A stretch of 64,000 nt of DNA from Desulfovibrio desulfuricans (lineage in GTDB: Bacteria; Desulfobacterota; Desulfovibrionia; Desulfovibrionales; Desulfovibrionaceae), in assembly GCF_024460775.1 (NCBI RefSeq), contig NZ_JANFYZ010000015.1, positions 1-64,000 of the forward strand. The letters run 5' to 3'. Positions within the stretch are counted from its first letter, which is position 1; each line of letters begins with the position of its first letter. Positions 18,204-27,021 of this stretch are shown piece after piece. The notes beneath the pieces are model-generated. The model ran no database searches and was not told where the DNA came from. It worked only from the letters and a program-made list of their open reading frames with translations. The position numbers were made by a program, and so were the translations under genes.

Positions 18204-18986
18204 TTATTTGGAACAGCCGCATCCACAGCCCTGCAATTTGTTGCGTATAAATTCAGGCAAAATACCGCGCACAGATTCCATTGTCACCATGCGGCGCATG
18301 ATGCCCAGTTGATCCTGAAGCGGCAGTTGCTTGGGGCAGACGTTGTCGCAGGCCAGTAGCCCCATGCAGCCGAATACGCCGCTATCATCGCCGATCAGTT
18401 CATAATAGTCCGCAGGTGTGCGGTTGTCGCGCGGGTCAATGTAGAAGCGCGCCATGCGGTTGATTGCCGTTGCGCCGATAAAGTCTTCGCGCATGCGGGC
18501 CGTGCCGCAGGCCGCCACGCAGCAGCCGCATTCAATGCAGCGGTCAAGCTCGAATATCTGGGTAGCCAGTTCGTTGTCCATGCGCTCTTCCTGCGCCTTG
18601 GGGTCAAACTCCTTGGTGGTGTGTATCCACGATTCGATCTTGGCTCCCACATTGCGAAACCATGTGCCCGTATCCACCGAGAGGTCGCCCAAAAGCTTGA
18701 ACACCGGCAGGGGATGCAGGGTGATGTGGCTTGGCAGGTCGCTTGTCTGCGTGTGGCAGGCCAGACCGGGCCGCCCGTTGATGACCATGCCGCACGAACC
18801 GCAGATGCCAGCGCGGCAGCAAAAGTCAAACTGCAAGGAGGCGTCCTGCGTTTCGCGGATCATGTTCAGCGCGATAAACAGCGTCATGCTGTTATGTTCT
18901 TCAAGCTGGAATGTCTGCATATGGGGATGCGAGAGCGGATCCAGCGGATTGTAACGGAATATTTCAAACGTCAGATTGCGTCCCAT
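18204..18986 (-). CDS. frdB: Quinol:fumarate reductase iron-sulfur subunit
   Basis: A 260-residue FrdB/SdhB. It carries three clusters: a plant-type [2Fe-2S] in CCRAGICGSCG with a later cysteine in RPGLAC, then [4Fe-4S] and [3Fe-4S] ligands in CIECGCCVAACG and CMGLLACDNVCPK. It passes electrons from the haem b subunit FrdC to the flavin of FrdA. The start ATG 18986 has AAGGAG upstream; an in-frame upstream start at 19022 would sit inside frdA. The tail GCGCGCSK is cysteine-rich, similar to epsilon- and deltaproteobacterial FrdB. It is last in the order frdC-frdA-frdB. Confidence 0.95.
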   Translation of the reverse strand: MGRNLTFEIFRYNPLDPLSHPHMQTFQLEEHNSMTLFIALNMIRETQDASLQFDFCCRAGICGSCGMVINGRPGLACHTQTSDLPSHITLHPLPVFKLLGDLSVDTGTWFRNVGAKIESWIHTTKEFDPKAQEERMDNELATQIFELDRCIECGCCVAACGTARMREDFIGATAINRMARFYIDPRDNRTPADYYELIGDDSGVFGCMGLLACDNVCPKQLPLQDQLGIMRRMVTMESVRGILPEFIRNKLQGCGCGCSK

Positions 18987-18996
18987 ATGGCTCTCC

Positions 18997-20853
18997 TTAC
19001 CCCTGTTGTGCGTACGGTACAATTTTTTCCGGGCTGATGTCGGCGGTTATGATCTTGCCGCCGCCGTATCCACGGTCGCCGGGGGGCAGAATATAGAACG
19101 GCGTTGCCGGTTCGTACTTGAGGGTGGGCAGGGTGTCGCCTTCCTTCCAGTAGGCCAGGGTACGGTTGAGCCATTCCTTGTCGTTGCGCTCGGGGTAATC
19201 CTCGCGGGCGTGCGCGCCACGGCTTTCTGTGCGCATCAGCGCGCCGTAGGCCGTGCACAGGGCCAGCTTGAGCATGCCCGGTACGCGCAGGGCCATGGAA
19301 AGCTCGGCATTGGGGCCGGGGATGTTGCCGCTGGCAAGCCGCATGTTCTTGGTGCGCTCCAGCAGTTCCTGCAACTTGGCAACGCCTGCTTCCAGATCCT
19401 TGCCGTTACGGAAAATACCCACATGTTCCATCATGATGTCCTGCATGGCGTTGCGCAGGGTGTAGCAGTCGTCGCCGGTACCGCGCAGCAGGGCAGCGAT
19501 GCGCCCCTTGACCTTGGTGGCGGCGTCCGTCATGGCCTGGGTTGAGAACACTGTTTCGTAACCTTTGAGGAATTCCACCAGTTTTGCGCCAACAATGCGG
19601 CCAGAAACAATGGTCTCGGCCAGCGAGTTGCCGCCAAGGCGGTTGAAGCCGTGCATATCCCAGCAGGCTGCTTCGCCAGCGGAGAAAAGCCCTTCAAGGC
19701 CGTAGGCGTGGCCGTCCTTGTTGATGCGTACGCCGCCCATGCTGTAGTGGTGGGTGGGCCGCACAGGTATAAGCTGGTGGATGGGGTTTACGCCCAGGAA
19801 GTGCGTTGAGATGTCGTACACTTCGCGCAGGTTTGTGGTGATATGTTTTTCGCCCAGATGGCGAATATCCAGCCACAAGTGCTCGCCATAGGGGCTTTGT
19901 ACGCCAAGGCCCTTGCGCATGTGCTCGGTCATGCGGCGCGACACGACGTCGCGCGAGGCAAGCTCCGCCTTTTCCGGCTCGTAATCGGGCATAAAGCGGT
20001 ATTCGTTCACGTCCAGCAGGGTGCCGCCGTCGCCGCGGCAGCCTTCTGTGACCAGAATGTCCGTGGGCACGGTGCCTGTGGGGTGAAACTGCACGGCTTC
20101 CATATTGCCCAGAGGCACAACGCCCGTTTCAAGGGCCGTGATCTGGCCGCCGCCGTCGCAGATGATGGCATTGGTGGTGGCCCGGTAAATACGGCCATAA
20201 CCGCCCGTGGCGATAAGGGTTGCCTTGGCGAAATAGCCCACCAGTTCGCCGGTGCGCAGATCTCGGGCAACGCAGCCCATGCAGCGCTGTCCATCGTGAA
20301 TCAGGGCCTCGGCCTGCATGCGGTCATGTACGTCAACGCCCAGTTGCAGCAGGCGGTTATCAAGGGTGAACAGCACGGCGTGGCCTGTGCCGTCAGATGT
20401 ATAACAGGTGCGCCATTTGGCAGTGCCGCCAAAGGCGCGGGAGTGGATCAGCCCCTCGTTTTCCTTTTTTTCCGTTGCCTGAAAGGGCTTGCCGCCCTTG
20501 TAGTAGGTGTGTTCACCGGGCACAACGCGGCTCCAGGGAACGCCCATCCAGGCCATTTCGCGCATGGCGATGGGGCCTGTCTCGGCAAACAGGCGGGCCA
20601 CTTCCTGGTCGCAGCCCCAGTCGGAGCCTTTGACTGTATCGTTGAAGTGCACCTCGGGGCAGTCGCCCTCGCCCATGATGGAGTTGCCCAGCGCCGCCTG
20701 CATGCCGCCCATGGCGGCTGATGAGTGCGACCGCTTGGGCGGCACCAGTGAAAGACAGATAACGCTGAAACCCGCCTGCGCCGCTTCCACGGCAACGCGT
20801 TCCCCGGCCAGGCCGGCGCCTATGCAAAGAACATCGCTTTCAAAAACTCGCAT
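18997..20853 (-). CDS. frdA: Quinol:fumarate reductase flavoprotein subunit
   Basis: A 618-residue catalytic subunit that reduces fumarate to succinate (or the reverse) at the cytoplasmic side. It has the dinucleotide motif CIGAGLAGERVA and HSSAAMGGMQAALGN, whose first histidine should bind FAD covalently. RPTHHYSMGG and FSAGEAACWDMHGFNRLGGNS are substrate-domain hallmarks. Length and motifs match the Wolinella and Desulfovibrio gigas enzymes. ATG 20853 has GGGGG 5-6 bases upstream and is preferred over GTG 20859. frdC ends 9 bases upstream and frdB starts 10 bases downstream. Confidence 0.96.
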   Translation of the reverse strand: MRVFESDVLCIGAGLAGERVAVEAAQAGFSVICLSLVPPKRSHSSAAMGGMQAALGNSIMGEGDCPEVHFNDTVKGSDWGCDQEVARLFAETGPIAMREMAWMGVPWSRVVPGEHTYYKGGKPFQATEKKENEGLIHSRAFGGTAKWRTCYTSDGTGHAVLFTLDNRLLQLGVDVHDRMQAEALIHDGQRCMGCVARDLRTGELVGYFAKATLIATGGYGRIYRATTNAIICDGGGQITALETGVVPLGNMEAVQFHPTGTVPTDILVTEGCRGDGGTLLDVNEYRFMPDYEPEKAELASRDVVSRRMTEHMRKGLGVQSPYGEHLWLDIRHLGEKHITTNLREVYDISTHFLGVNPIHQLIPVRPTHHYSMGGVRINKDGHAYGLEGLFSAGEAACWDMHGFNRLGGNSLAETIVSGRIVGAKLVEFLKGYETVFSTQAMTDAATKVKGRIAALLRGTGDDCYTLRNAMQDIMMEHVGIFRNGKDLEAGVAKLQELLERTKNMRLASGNIPGPNAELSMALRVPGMLKLALCTAYGALMRTESRGAHAREDYPERNDKEWLNRTLAYWKEGDTLPTLKYEPATPFYILPPGDRGYGGGKIITADISPEKIVPYAQQG

Positions 20854-20862
20854 ACGCACCCC

Positions 20863-21492
20863 CTATCCCAAGAACCACACGCGGGTCAGAGCCGCCGCGC
20901 CGAGCAGAAGATAACAGCCCATGACAATCCAGGTCCACTTGCGCCACGCCGGGCGCGTGGCCTTGACGCACACGCCGAACTTGACGGCCAGGCGGTACAC
21001 GCCAATGCCCGTATGCAGAATGACGCAAGGCAGAAAGAACACGTAGAAGGCCAGCCAGCCCGAGTGCAGGCGCTTGGCGCTGCCCGCCACATTGATGGGC
21101 AGGTCTGTCATGACGCTGTAAATGTGGTAGAAAGCGCCAGCCAGAATAACGATGGCCGTAAAAACCTGCACCAGCCACAGCCACGTATCCACTTCCTTGA
21201 GGCCCTTGCTGTGTTGCACAAACACGCCAAGTTCATTGGCGCGGAAGGGCATTTTGCGGGCCGCAATGTAAAAGTGGAACAGGATCAGCAGCATGATAAC
21301 GGGGGCCGCCACCTGCGCGAGCATGGTGACTTCAAGCAACCATGCAATGCCGTTGGTCAGTGCGGGGCTGAGGACGACTGTTCCTTCCAGCACAAGATGC
21401 ACACATACAAACAGCGCCAGTACAGCGCCAGAAGCCGCTTGCCAGAAATCAAGGCGGGTTCGGTCATCGACAGGGGATCTGCTCAAGGCCAT
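20863..21492 (-). CDS. frdC: Fumarate reductase dihaem cytochrome b subunit
   Basis: A 209-residue membrane anchor with five hydrophobic helices, as in the Wolinella-type dihaem FrdC that oxidises menaquinol. Histidines in CVHLVLEG, LFHFYIAARK, AFYHIYSVM and VILHTGIGVYR sit in successive helices and are the candidate haem b ligands. It is somewhat shorter than the Wolinella subunit (about 256). ATG 21492 has GAAGGAG upstream. It is the first gene of the frdCAB set and follows fumarase beta after 100 bases. Menaquinone for it would come from the mqn genes at 45-49 kb. Confidence 0.93.
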   Translation of the reverse strand: MALSRSPVDDRTRLDFWQAASGAVLALFVCVHLVLEGTVVLSPALTNGIAWLLEVTMLAQVAAPVIMLLILFHFYIAARKMPFRANELGVFVQHSKGLKEVDTWLWLVQVFTAIVILAGAFYHIYSVMTDLPINVAGSAKRLHSGWLAFYVFFLPCVILHTGIGVYRLAVKFGVCVKATRPAWRKWTWIVMGCYLLLGAAALTRVWFLG

Positions 21493-21592
21493 ACCTACTC
21501 CTTCATAAAGATATCAGGCATTACAATACGGCGCGACAAACTGCGCCAATTCTAAGCATTCAGCATTTGGCATGCACAGGGGCGGCCGCAAG

Positions 21593-22156
21593 TCAGGATC
21601 GTCTGTACGGGGCCTGCCCTGTTTCGTAGTAGTTGTCGCCCGTGCTGTCGATGACCACAATGGCGGGAAAATCCTCCACTTCCATGGCGGCCACTGCTTC
21701 GGGCCCAAGGTCTTCGTAGGCCAGCACCGTATATTTTTTAATGCTGCGGGCGATCAGGGCGCCTGCCCCGCCCACGGCGGCAAGATACGGCACTCCATGC
21801 TTTTTCATGGCTTCCACCACTTCAGGCTTGCGGTAGCCCTTGCCGATCATGCCTTTGAGGCCCTGATCAAGCAGCCGTGGGGTATAGGCATCCATGCGCC
21901 CCGAGGTGGTTGGCCCGGCAGCGCCGATCACTTCGCCGGGTTTGGCCGGGCTTGGCCCCACGTAATAGACCACCGCGCCCTTCAGATCCACGGGCAGGGG
22001 TTCGCCCTTGTCCAGTGTTTCCACCAGGCGTTTGTGGGCCGCATCCCGCGCGGCAAGAATGGTGCCCGAAATCAGCACCCGGTCGCCAGCGCGCAGTGAA
22101 CGCGCAGTGGCTTCGTCAAAAGGAGCGCGTATTCTTTTCATCTGGTTTTCCGACAT
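21593..22156 (-). CDS. Class I fumarate hydratase, beta subunit
   Basis: A 187-residue protein equivalent to the C-terminal domain of iron-sulfur fumarase (or L-tartrate dehydratase beta). Motifs include GDRVLISGTILAARDAAH, VGPSPAKPGEVIGAAGPTTSGRMD and KKHGVPYLAAVGGAGAL. With the alpha subunit it interconverts malate and fumarate. The start has GTAGGAGG. It begins 9 bases after the alpha subunit gene. Malate is favoured over tartrate because the operon continues with fumarate reductase. Confidence 0.92.
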   Translation of the reverse strand: MSENQMKRIRAPFDEATARSLRAGDRVLISGTILAARDAAHKRLVETLDKGEPLPVDLKGAVVYYVGPSPAKPGEVIGAAGPTTSGRMDAYTPRLLDQGLKGMIGKGYRKPEVVEAMKKHGVPYLAAVGGAGALIARSIKKYTVLAYEDLGPEAVAAMEVEDFPAIVVIDSTGDNYYETGQAPYRRS

Positions 22157-22165
22157 GGTGGCCTC

Positions 22166-23011
22166 CTACAGCGTAACTTCGGCGTGGCGCGCCGCGTGGC
22201 AGTTGATGTTTACGGCCACAGGCAGGGAGGCAATGTGGGTGGGCGCCCACTCCACATGCACTTTCAGCGCCGTAGTCAGCCCGCCAAGGCCCTGAGGGCC
22301 AATGCCGGTCTTGTTGATAAGCTCAAGCAGTTCTTCTTCAAAGGCCGCATAGCGCGGATCGTGGTTGCGGCTTTCAAGGTCGCGGGCGGCGGCGCGCTTG
22401 GCGCAGATGGCGGCCATTTCCATGGTGCCGCCAAGGCCAACGCCCACCACCATGGGCGGACATGAATTGGGCCCTGCTGCCAGCACGGCATCCAGCACCA
22501 CCTTGCGCACGCCTTCAATGCCGTCAGCGGGCACGAGCATTTTGACCACGCTCTTGTTTTCAGAGCCTGCCCCCTTGGGGGCCAGGCGCAGGCGCAGCGA
22601 ATCGCCGGGCACAAGACGGGTGTGGATTACTGCAGGGGTGTTGTCGCGCGTATTTTTGCGATCAAACAATGGCTCCGCCACACAGGATTTGCGCAGGTAA
22701 CCGTCCACATAGCCTCGGCGCACGCCCTCATTGACGGCGTCTTCAAACGCGCCGCCCACAATGCGCACATCCTGCCCCACATCGGCAAAAATCACGGCAA
22801 GGCCGGTATCTTGGCAAATGGGAATGCCGTCGCTGGCTGCGATTGACGCATTTTCCAGCAGTTGTTCGAGAATGTTTTTACCCACGGGCGAGGGTTCAGC
22901 CTCATGCGCCCTGCGCATGCCGTCCACCATATCCTGCGGCAGGCGGCAACAGGCGCGCACTGCAAGGTCGGCAACGGCGCGCGCTATGTCCTCAACATTG
23001 ATTTCCTTCAT
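22166..23011 (-). CDS. Class I fumarate hydratase, alpha subunit
   Basis: A 281-residue protein equivalent to the N-terminal domain of class I iron-sulfur fumarase. It holds the [4Fe-4S] cysteines: one in GIPICQDTGLAVIF, one in NSCPPMVVGVGLGGTMEMA and one in AAICAKRAA. Oxygen-sensitive enzymes of this kind are usual in strict anaerobes. GAGGAAG precedes ATG 23011. Upstream is the dicarboxylate transporter gene, downstream the beta subunit, so malate taken up can be dehydrated to fumarate and passed to FrdCAB. Confidence 0.93.
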   Translation of the reverse strand: MKEINVEDIARAVADLAVRACCRLPQDMVDGMRRAHEAEPSPVGKNILEQLLENASIAASDGIPICQDTGLAVIFADVGQDVRIVGGAFEDAVNEGVRRGYVDGYLRKSCVAEPLFDRKNTRDNTPAVIHTRLVPGDSLRLRLAPKGAGSENKSVVKMLVPADGIEGVRKVVLDAVLAAGPNSCPPMVVGVGLGGTMEMAAICAKRAAARDLESRNHDPRYAAFEEELLELINKTGIGPQGLGGLTTALKVHVEWAPTHIASLPVAVNINCHAARHAEVTL

Positions 23012-23047
23012 GTCTTCCTCTTTATAAGTACGACTGCTGCTGGCCTA

Positions 23048-24400
23048 TCAATGGAAAGGCCAGATCAGCGGGATAAGCAGCCAGCACATAATGAGCGAAA
23101 TCAACTGCAAAGGCCAGCCAGCCTTGACATAATCCATGAAGCTGTATCTGCCGGGGCCAAGCACGATGGTGTTGGGCGGGGTGGCAATGGGCGTCAGGAA
23201 GCAGCATGAGGCCGACATGGCAATGCCCATGGCGATGGGCAGGGGCGAGATGCCGCTGGCAAGGGCGATGGGCAGGGCCAGCGGGGCCATGAGGGCCGCA
23301 GTGGCGGTATTGGACATGAAGTTGGTGATGGCGGCGGTGAGGGCGCAACATACAAACATGAGCATCCACGGGTCATTGACCGTGCTCACCACTGCGTTAG
23401 CCACAATGGCGGCTGCGCCGGACTTGTCCATGGCGGCCGACATGGAAAGCATGCCCGCGAACAGAAAAATCGTTGTCCAGTCAACGCTGCGGAAGGCTTC
23501 ACGCATGGTCATGCAGCCTGTGATGACCATAAGGCAGGCGCCCAAAACGGCGGCGGTGGTCAAGGGCATGATTTCGCTGGCCATCATGGCGACAACAAAG
23601 GCGAAAATCAGTACGGAATGCCACATTTTGTGTTCGCGGCGGATTTTGGCGTCAACTTCAATGTCGTCTTCGCTGTCGTCATGCAGCTTTTCCGGCAAGA
23701 ACTTGTGGCCGATAACTGCATAATAGAGCAGGCCAACGACCAGCAAGGGCATGCCGATAAGGCCGAATTCAAAAAAGCCAAAGGGGCTTTGCCCTGTCTG
23801 GGCCAGCATGGAGTTGATAATGCCGTTGGGCGGCGTGCCTACAAGCGTTACCGTGCCGCCCAGTGACGAGGCAAAGGCAACGGGCATAAGCACCTTGCCG
23901 GGGGCAAGTTTGGCCTTGATGCACATGCCAAGCACCATGGGCACGGCCACAACGGTGGTGCCGGTGTTGGAAAGCACGGTTGAAAGCAGGCCGATGGCCG
24001 CCATGGTGTATACGATGAGCTTGACCGGATTTCCCTTGGAAAGCTTGACTGCCAGGCCGCCCACCTTGTCTGCAAATCCGGTTATAAACGTGGCTTCGCC
24101 CACAATGAACATGGCCATGAAGAGCACAACGGTGGGGTCGCCAAAGTAGCCAAAGGCAACCTTGGACGAAACCACATTTGTGAGAGACAGAGCCACCGGC
24201 ACAAGCAGGGCCGTGATGGGCAGGGGGACAACTTCCGTAAAAAACATCACCGCGGCAACCAGCAGGATGCCCAGGGTGATGTACGCCTTGGTGGGGTCTT
24301 CTGGTAGCTTGATGCCAAGACTGGAAGCTGCAAAGGCCTCATGTCCGGCAAAAAGAACAATCGCAAGCAGCATAAACGCCCATAGAGCTGGTCTTTTCAT
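23048..24400 (-). CDS. DASS (SLC13-type) dicarboxylate:sodium symporter
   Basis: A 450-residue inner-membrane transporter of the divalent anion:sodium symporter family. The two repeat signatures are visible: LSNTGTTVVAVPMV with TLVGTPPNGI in the first half, and FMSNTATAALMAPLA with TPIATPPNTIV in the second. These SNT and TPPN motifs bind sodium and carboxylate. A cleavable or anchor-type N-terminal hydrophobic segment is present. ATG 24400 has GCAGGAGG upstream. It is the first gene of the fumarase/fumarate reductase operon, so malate, fumarate or succinate is the likely cargo. Sulphate cannot be excluded on family grounds alone. Confidence 0.9.
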   Translation of the reverse strand: MKRPALWAFMLLAIVLFAGHEAFAASSLGIKLPEDPTKAYITLGILLVAAVMFFTEVVPLPITALLVPVALSLTNVVSSKVAFGYFGDPTVVLFMAMFIVGEATFITGFADKVGGLAVKLSKGNPVKLIVYTMAAIGLLSTVLSNTGTTVVAVPMVLGMCIKAKLAPGKVLMPVAFASSLGGTVTLVGTPPNGIINSMLAQTGQSPFGFFEFGLIGMPLLVVGLLYYAVIGHKFLPEKLHDDSEDDIEVDAKIRREHKMWHSVLIFAFVVAMMASEIMPLTTAAVLGACLMVITGCMTMREAFRSVDWTTIFLFAGMLSMSAAMDKSGAAAIVANAVVSTVNDPWMLMFVCCALTAAITNFMSNTATAALMAPLALPIALASGISPLPIAMGIAMSASCCFLTPIATPPNTIVLGPGRYSFMDYVKAGWPLQLISLIMCWLLIPLIWPFH

Positions 24401-24456
24401 CCGCCAACCTCCTGCATCATGAAATTTACGGCGTCCCTGCTCGACTTTTCGCGTTT

Positions 24457-24468
24457 ATGGTATACAAT
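24457..24468 (-). promoter_or_regulatory. GTATAC-centred operator candidate
   Basis: ATGGTATACAAT is a near-perfect 12-bp palindrome, 57-68 bases upstream of the transporter start. TGGT-AT-ACAA fits the TNGT-N-ACNA pattern known for GntR/FadR-type regulators of organic-acid genes. No GntR gene is in the window. Confidence 0.35.
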
Positions 24469-24540
24469 GGCAGGGAAAATAAATGGATACCTGAAACAAT
24501 GCCAGATATGAAAAATCGTGGCAACAGTATTATGCTGAAT

Positions 24541-24552
24541 GATTGATCAATC
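24541..24552. promoter_or_regulatory. 12-bp perfect palindrome
   Basis: GATTGATCAATC, 141-152 bases upstream of the transporter start codon. Possible regulator site; symmetry only. Confidence 0.3.
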
Positions 24553-24651
24553 TTCATAATTTCTTCAACGTATGCAGCATGAAAGATGGAATTTTTTTTT
24601 ATATTAAGCAGTATGTAATAAAAATCACAAATACTCATATTATGCGGTATG

Positions 24652-24674
24652 AATATTTATCGGTCATAAATATT
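24652..24674. promoter_or_regulatory. 23-bp interrupted palindrome
   Basis: AATATTTAT (24652-24660), CGGTC, ATAAATATT (24666-24674): perfect 9-bp arms with a 5-base spacer, about 260 bases upstream of the transporter start. The perfect symmetry and size suit a dimeric regulator. Confidence 0.4.
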
Positions 24675-24983
24675 GTAGTGGTTTGATCTTCATTAATTGT
24701 CTTTTTGTATAAATTTTATATCGCAATTTTCAATGAAGGTATGCTTTTTTGTGCAAGACACATATTCAGTGCAAAATAATCTGTATGGAGGCCCAAAGAT
24801 AAAGCGCGAATGCGCGGATAAAACTTTATCAGCCTTACTGGGGACATTGAGATAACAGCAGCCAGCGTGCAGCGCGTGTGAAAAGTTCCGTCAGAGCGCG
24901 TAGAAGGCTTATGCGCGACGATCATCCTGACCGGATATGCTGTTGCATAAAACAGGGGCATATAAAATGAACAGCCAGACAAT

Positions 24984-25016
24984 AAAAAAGGCTGTCCGAA
25001 AATATTTCGGACAGCC
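24984..25016 (-). terminator. Terminator of the flavoprotein gene
   Basis: Perfect 12-bp stem GGCTGTCCGAAA / TTTCGGACAGCC (24990-25001, 25005-25016) with a three-base loop, followed on the minus strand by six T. It lies about 100 bases after the flavoprotein stop codon. Confidence 0.85.
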
Positions 25017-25117
25017 CTGATCACTGATATTTGCCTGTTACTGTGGTTGTGCGTTTGCCCCGCAAACGGGTAGATATTGCAGGAATATCTGCACGGTATC
25101 TCACATGGTGTCTGGTT

Positions 25118-25741
25118 CTAGCGAATAAAGTTGGTGGGATCCCACGGCTCCGGGGTTGGAGTTGCCACGCCCGCGGCCTTGCCAGCGGCGATGCACTTGA
25201 GCAGCCATGCCATGTTGTCCCCAAGGGTGCGCATGATCTGCAAGCCTTCCTTGTCCTGCATTACCTGCTCCGGCGTATTGCCGTGCACGGCGTTCCAGTA
25301 CTGGGAAGAAACCACGGGCATGCGCGCAATGGTAAAGTATTTGTTCAGCCGATCAAAGGAAGCGCTGGCCCCGCCACGGCGGCAGCTCACCACGGCGGCG
25401 GCGGGCTTGAAGGCATAGTGGAGGGACTTGCCATAGAACATGCGGTCAAGAAAGGAGCACACGCCGCCGTTGGGGCCGGCGTAGTAAACAGGAGAACCCA
25501 CAACAAAGCCGTCTGCCTCGCGCAGCAGGTCAATGGCCTCGTTAACGTGGTCGGCATTGAACACGCAATGCCCGGTATCCTTGCACTTGCCGCAGCCAAT
25601 ACAGCACTGTATGGGCTTTGTGCCCAACTGGAGCATCTGCGTTTCAACGCCGTTTTTTTCCAGCTGCGCCGCAACCGTGGACAGGGCGGTAAAGGTACAG
25701 CCCTTGGGATGCGGGCTGCCGTTGAGCATGAGTACCTTCAT
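25118..25741 (-). CDS. Iron-sulfur flavoprotein / NADPH-dependent FMN reductase-like
   Basis: A 207-residue flavodoxin-like protein. The N-terminal MKVLMLNGSPHPKGCT is the FMN phosphate-binding loop of the NADPH-dependent FMN reductase family, and GSPVYYAGPNG is the second flavin loop. Between them CIGCGKCKDTGHC gives the compact cysteine motif (Cx2Cx2Cx5C) seen in archaeal and anaerobe iron-sulfur flavoproteins, suggesting a [4Fe-4S] cluster near FMN. Such proteins move electrons, for example towards oxygen or peroxide detoxification, but the partner is unknown. ATG 25741 has a near-ideal AAAGGAGA site. It is monocistronic, with a terminator after it. Confidence 0.88.
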   Translation of the reverse strand: MKVLMLNGSPHPKGCTFTALSTVAAQLEKNGVETQMLQLGTKPIQCCIGCGKCKDTGHCVFNADHVNEAIDLLREADGFVVGSPVYYAGPNGGVCSFLDRMFYGKSLHYAFKPAAAVVSCRRGGASASFDRLNKYFTIARMPVVSSQYWNAVHGNTPEQVMQDKEGLQIMRTLGDNMAWLLKCIAAGKAAGVATPTPEPWDPTNFIR

Positions 25742-26072
25742 GAGAATCTCCTTTCGGGTGCAAAATGCCCGCCCCGCTGTGAGCGGAGCGGCGAGGCCAG
25801 AGCCCCCGTATGATTTTGTTGGTAAAAAGCCAGCCAGATATTGACGTTTTGGGAACGTCAGGCCAGCAGATGCCGGGCTGCGCAGGCTTGGTGAATGTAC
25901 TTGCAGGCCTGTGCGTAATTTCGTCCATGATTTTTTGACCTGCCAACAGTACGCAATGCCTTTCACGTGCGCAAGCCACGCAGGGGCCTGCCGCCCCCTT
26001 GGGCTGTGTGCCGCCTGTTCGCGGCTCTGCACCAGCCAGGGCTCCAGAAACAGCCATGTCGGCAAGTCAGAA
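25742..26072. other. 331-bp intergenic region
   Basis: No supported gene. It contains the upstream region of the flavoprotein gene and the 3' end region of the WcbI-like gene. GC-rich partial inverted repeats occur near 25770-25800 but do not form a convincing terminator. Confidence 0.35.
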
Positions 26073-26942
26073 TCAGTCTGTCATATCTTTTGCGGCCAGC
26101 CGCAGGGCGTCAGGGGAGAGGTTTTTTAGAAAGGTCAGAAAGTCCGGCACATTGTTTGCGCGGCAGGCCATGTAGCACAGGGTATATTCCCTGTGCGTGA
26201 GCAGGGAGTGGAAGATGGGCCAGCGTTTGTCCGCGCTGGCAAAGGGCAGGTGCAGCGCGCTCCCCACCGCCGGATGGATGGGCAGCCAGAAATCTTCAAG
26301 TGGGTGGACATATGACCCGCGGGTGGAGGGGGGCAGAGCGCCAAGGCCCAACAGGCGCAGCAGGCTGTCCGCCATGTGGAACAGCAGTTCGCGGCCAGGG
26401 TGGTTGACCGTGATGAACATCTGTTCATCACGCCAGCGCTCGCGCAGCAGCGGCGCGCAACGTATGGGGGCATCGGCCTCCTTGGCTTCCTCACGCGCAA
26501 GCGATTCTTCAGCCTGCGCGTTGAGCGCGTCCGCATCGCCCAGCAGCGAGGCTGCGCCGCGCAGATAGAGGGTCAGCGCCTCTTGCGGCGTGACCTTTTG
26601 CAGCAGCGTCTCCAGCAGGCTGTCGGCAAAGTTGATGCGTTCATCGCGGGACCAGAAAGGCCAGTAACCCTTGAAAAACAGGTTGGGAATCTCAATGGAC
26701 AGGCAGTGCTGCGGCAGGCGCGGCAGCATCTGTTCTGTGGAAAGGTCGCCCCACTTGGGCGCAAGGCGCTGGTAGAGAAAAAGCTCGCAGCGTTCAATAT
26801 CGCTGTCTGCAATACTTTGCCGCGTATAGTTCACATACTGGCGGATATAAAACCGGCTGGCAAAGGCCGGGGTGTTTTCCAGCAGGGGCCGCAGGGCATC
26901 GCCCTGGCAGTTGGCGTGCAGAAGACACAGAGCCTTGGTCAT
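26073..26942 (-). CDS. WcbI-like polysaccharide biosynthesis acetyltransferase candidate
   Basis: A 289-residue protein beginning MTKALCLLHANCQGD. The HANCQG motif at residues 9-14 and the following hydrophobic-then-basic pattern resemble WcbI-type proteins (an SGNH-like fold that binds coenzyme A, linked to capsule biosynthesis in Burkholderia). SYVHPLEDFWLPIHP near residue 205 may be the family's second conserved block. ATG 26942 is preferred to longer starts because it places the motif at the N-terminus; the ribosome site (ACGGAACC) is modest. No sugar genes are adjacent, so a role in surface polysaccharide is inference only. Confidence 0.55.
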   Translation of the reverse strand: MTKALCLLHANCQGDALRPLLENTPAFASRFYIRQYVNYTRQSIADSDIERCELFLYQRLAPKWGDLSTEQMLPRLPQHCLSIEIPNLFFKGYWPFWSRDERINFADSLLETLLQKVTPQEALTLYLRGAASLLGDADALNAQAEESLAREEAKEADAPIRCAPLLRERWRDEQMFITVNHPGRELLFHMADSLLRLLGLGALPPSTRGSYVHPLEDFWLPIHPAVGSALHLPFASADKRWPIFHSLLTHREYTLCYMACRANNVPDFLTFLKNLSPDALRLAAKDMTD

Positions 26943-27021
26943 GCTGGTTCCGTCTGTCTTGGGTGTGAGGGGGCCGTATTCTTGGGGTGCGCCAGCGTCC
27001 ATCCCCATTCGCGTCCCTGAA

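Larger units (their letters stand above)
24401..25117. other. AT-rich 717-bp region upstream of the fumarate operon
   Basis: No supported gene; frames of up to about 100 codons lack ribosome sites or family resemblance. It holds the control region of the minus-strand fumarate operon, with three palindromes (24457-24468, 24541-24552, 24652-24674), and at its other end the terminator of the flavoprotein gene (24984-25016). AT content is well above that of the flanking genes. Confidence 0.5.

Noticed and set aside
24716-25024. A 102-codon minus-strand frame upstream of the fumarate operon
   Set aside because: It runs through the flavoprotein terminator and has no ribosome site or family likeness.
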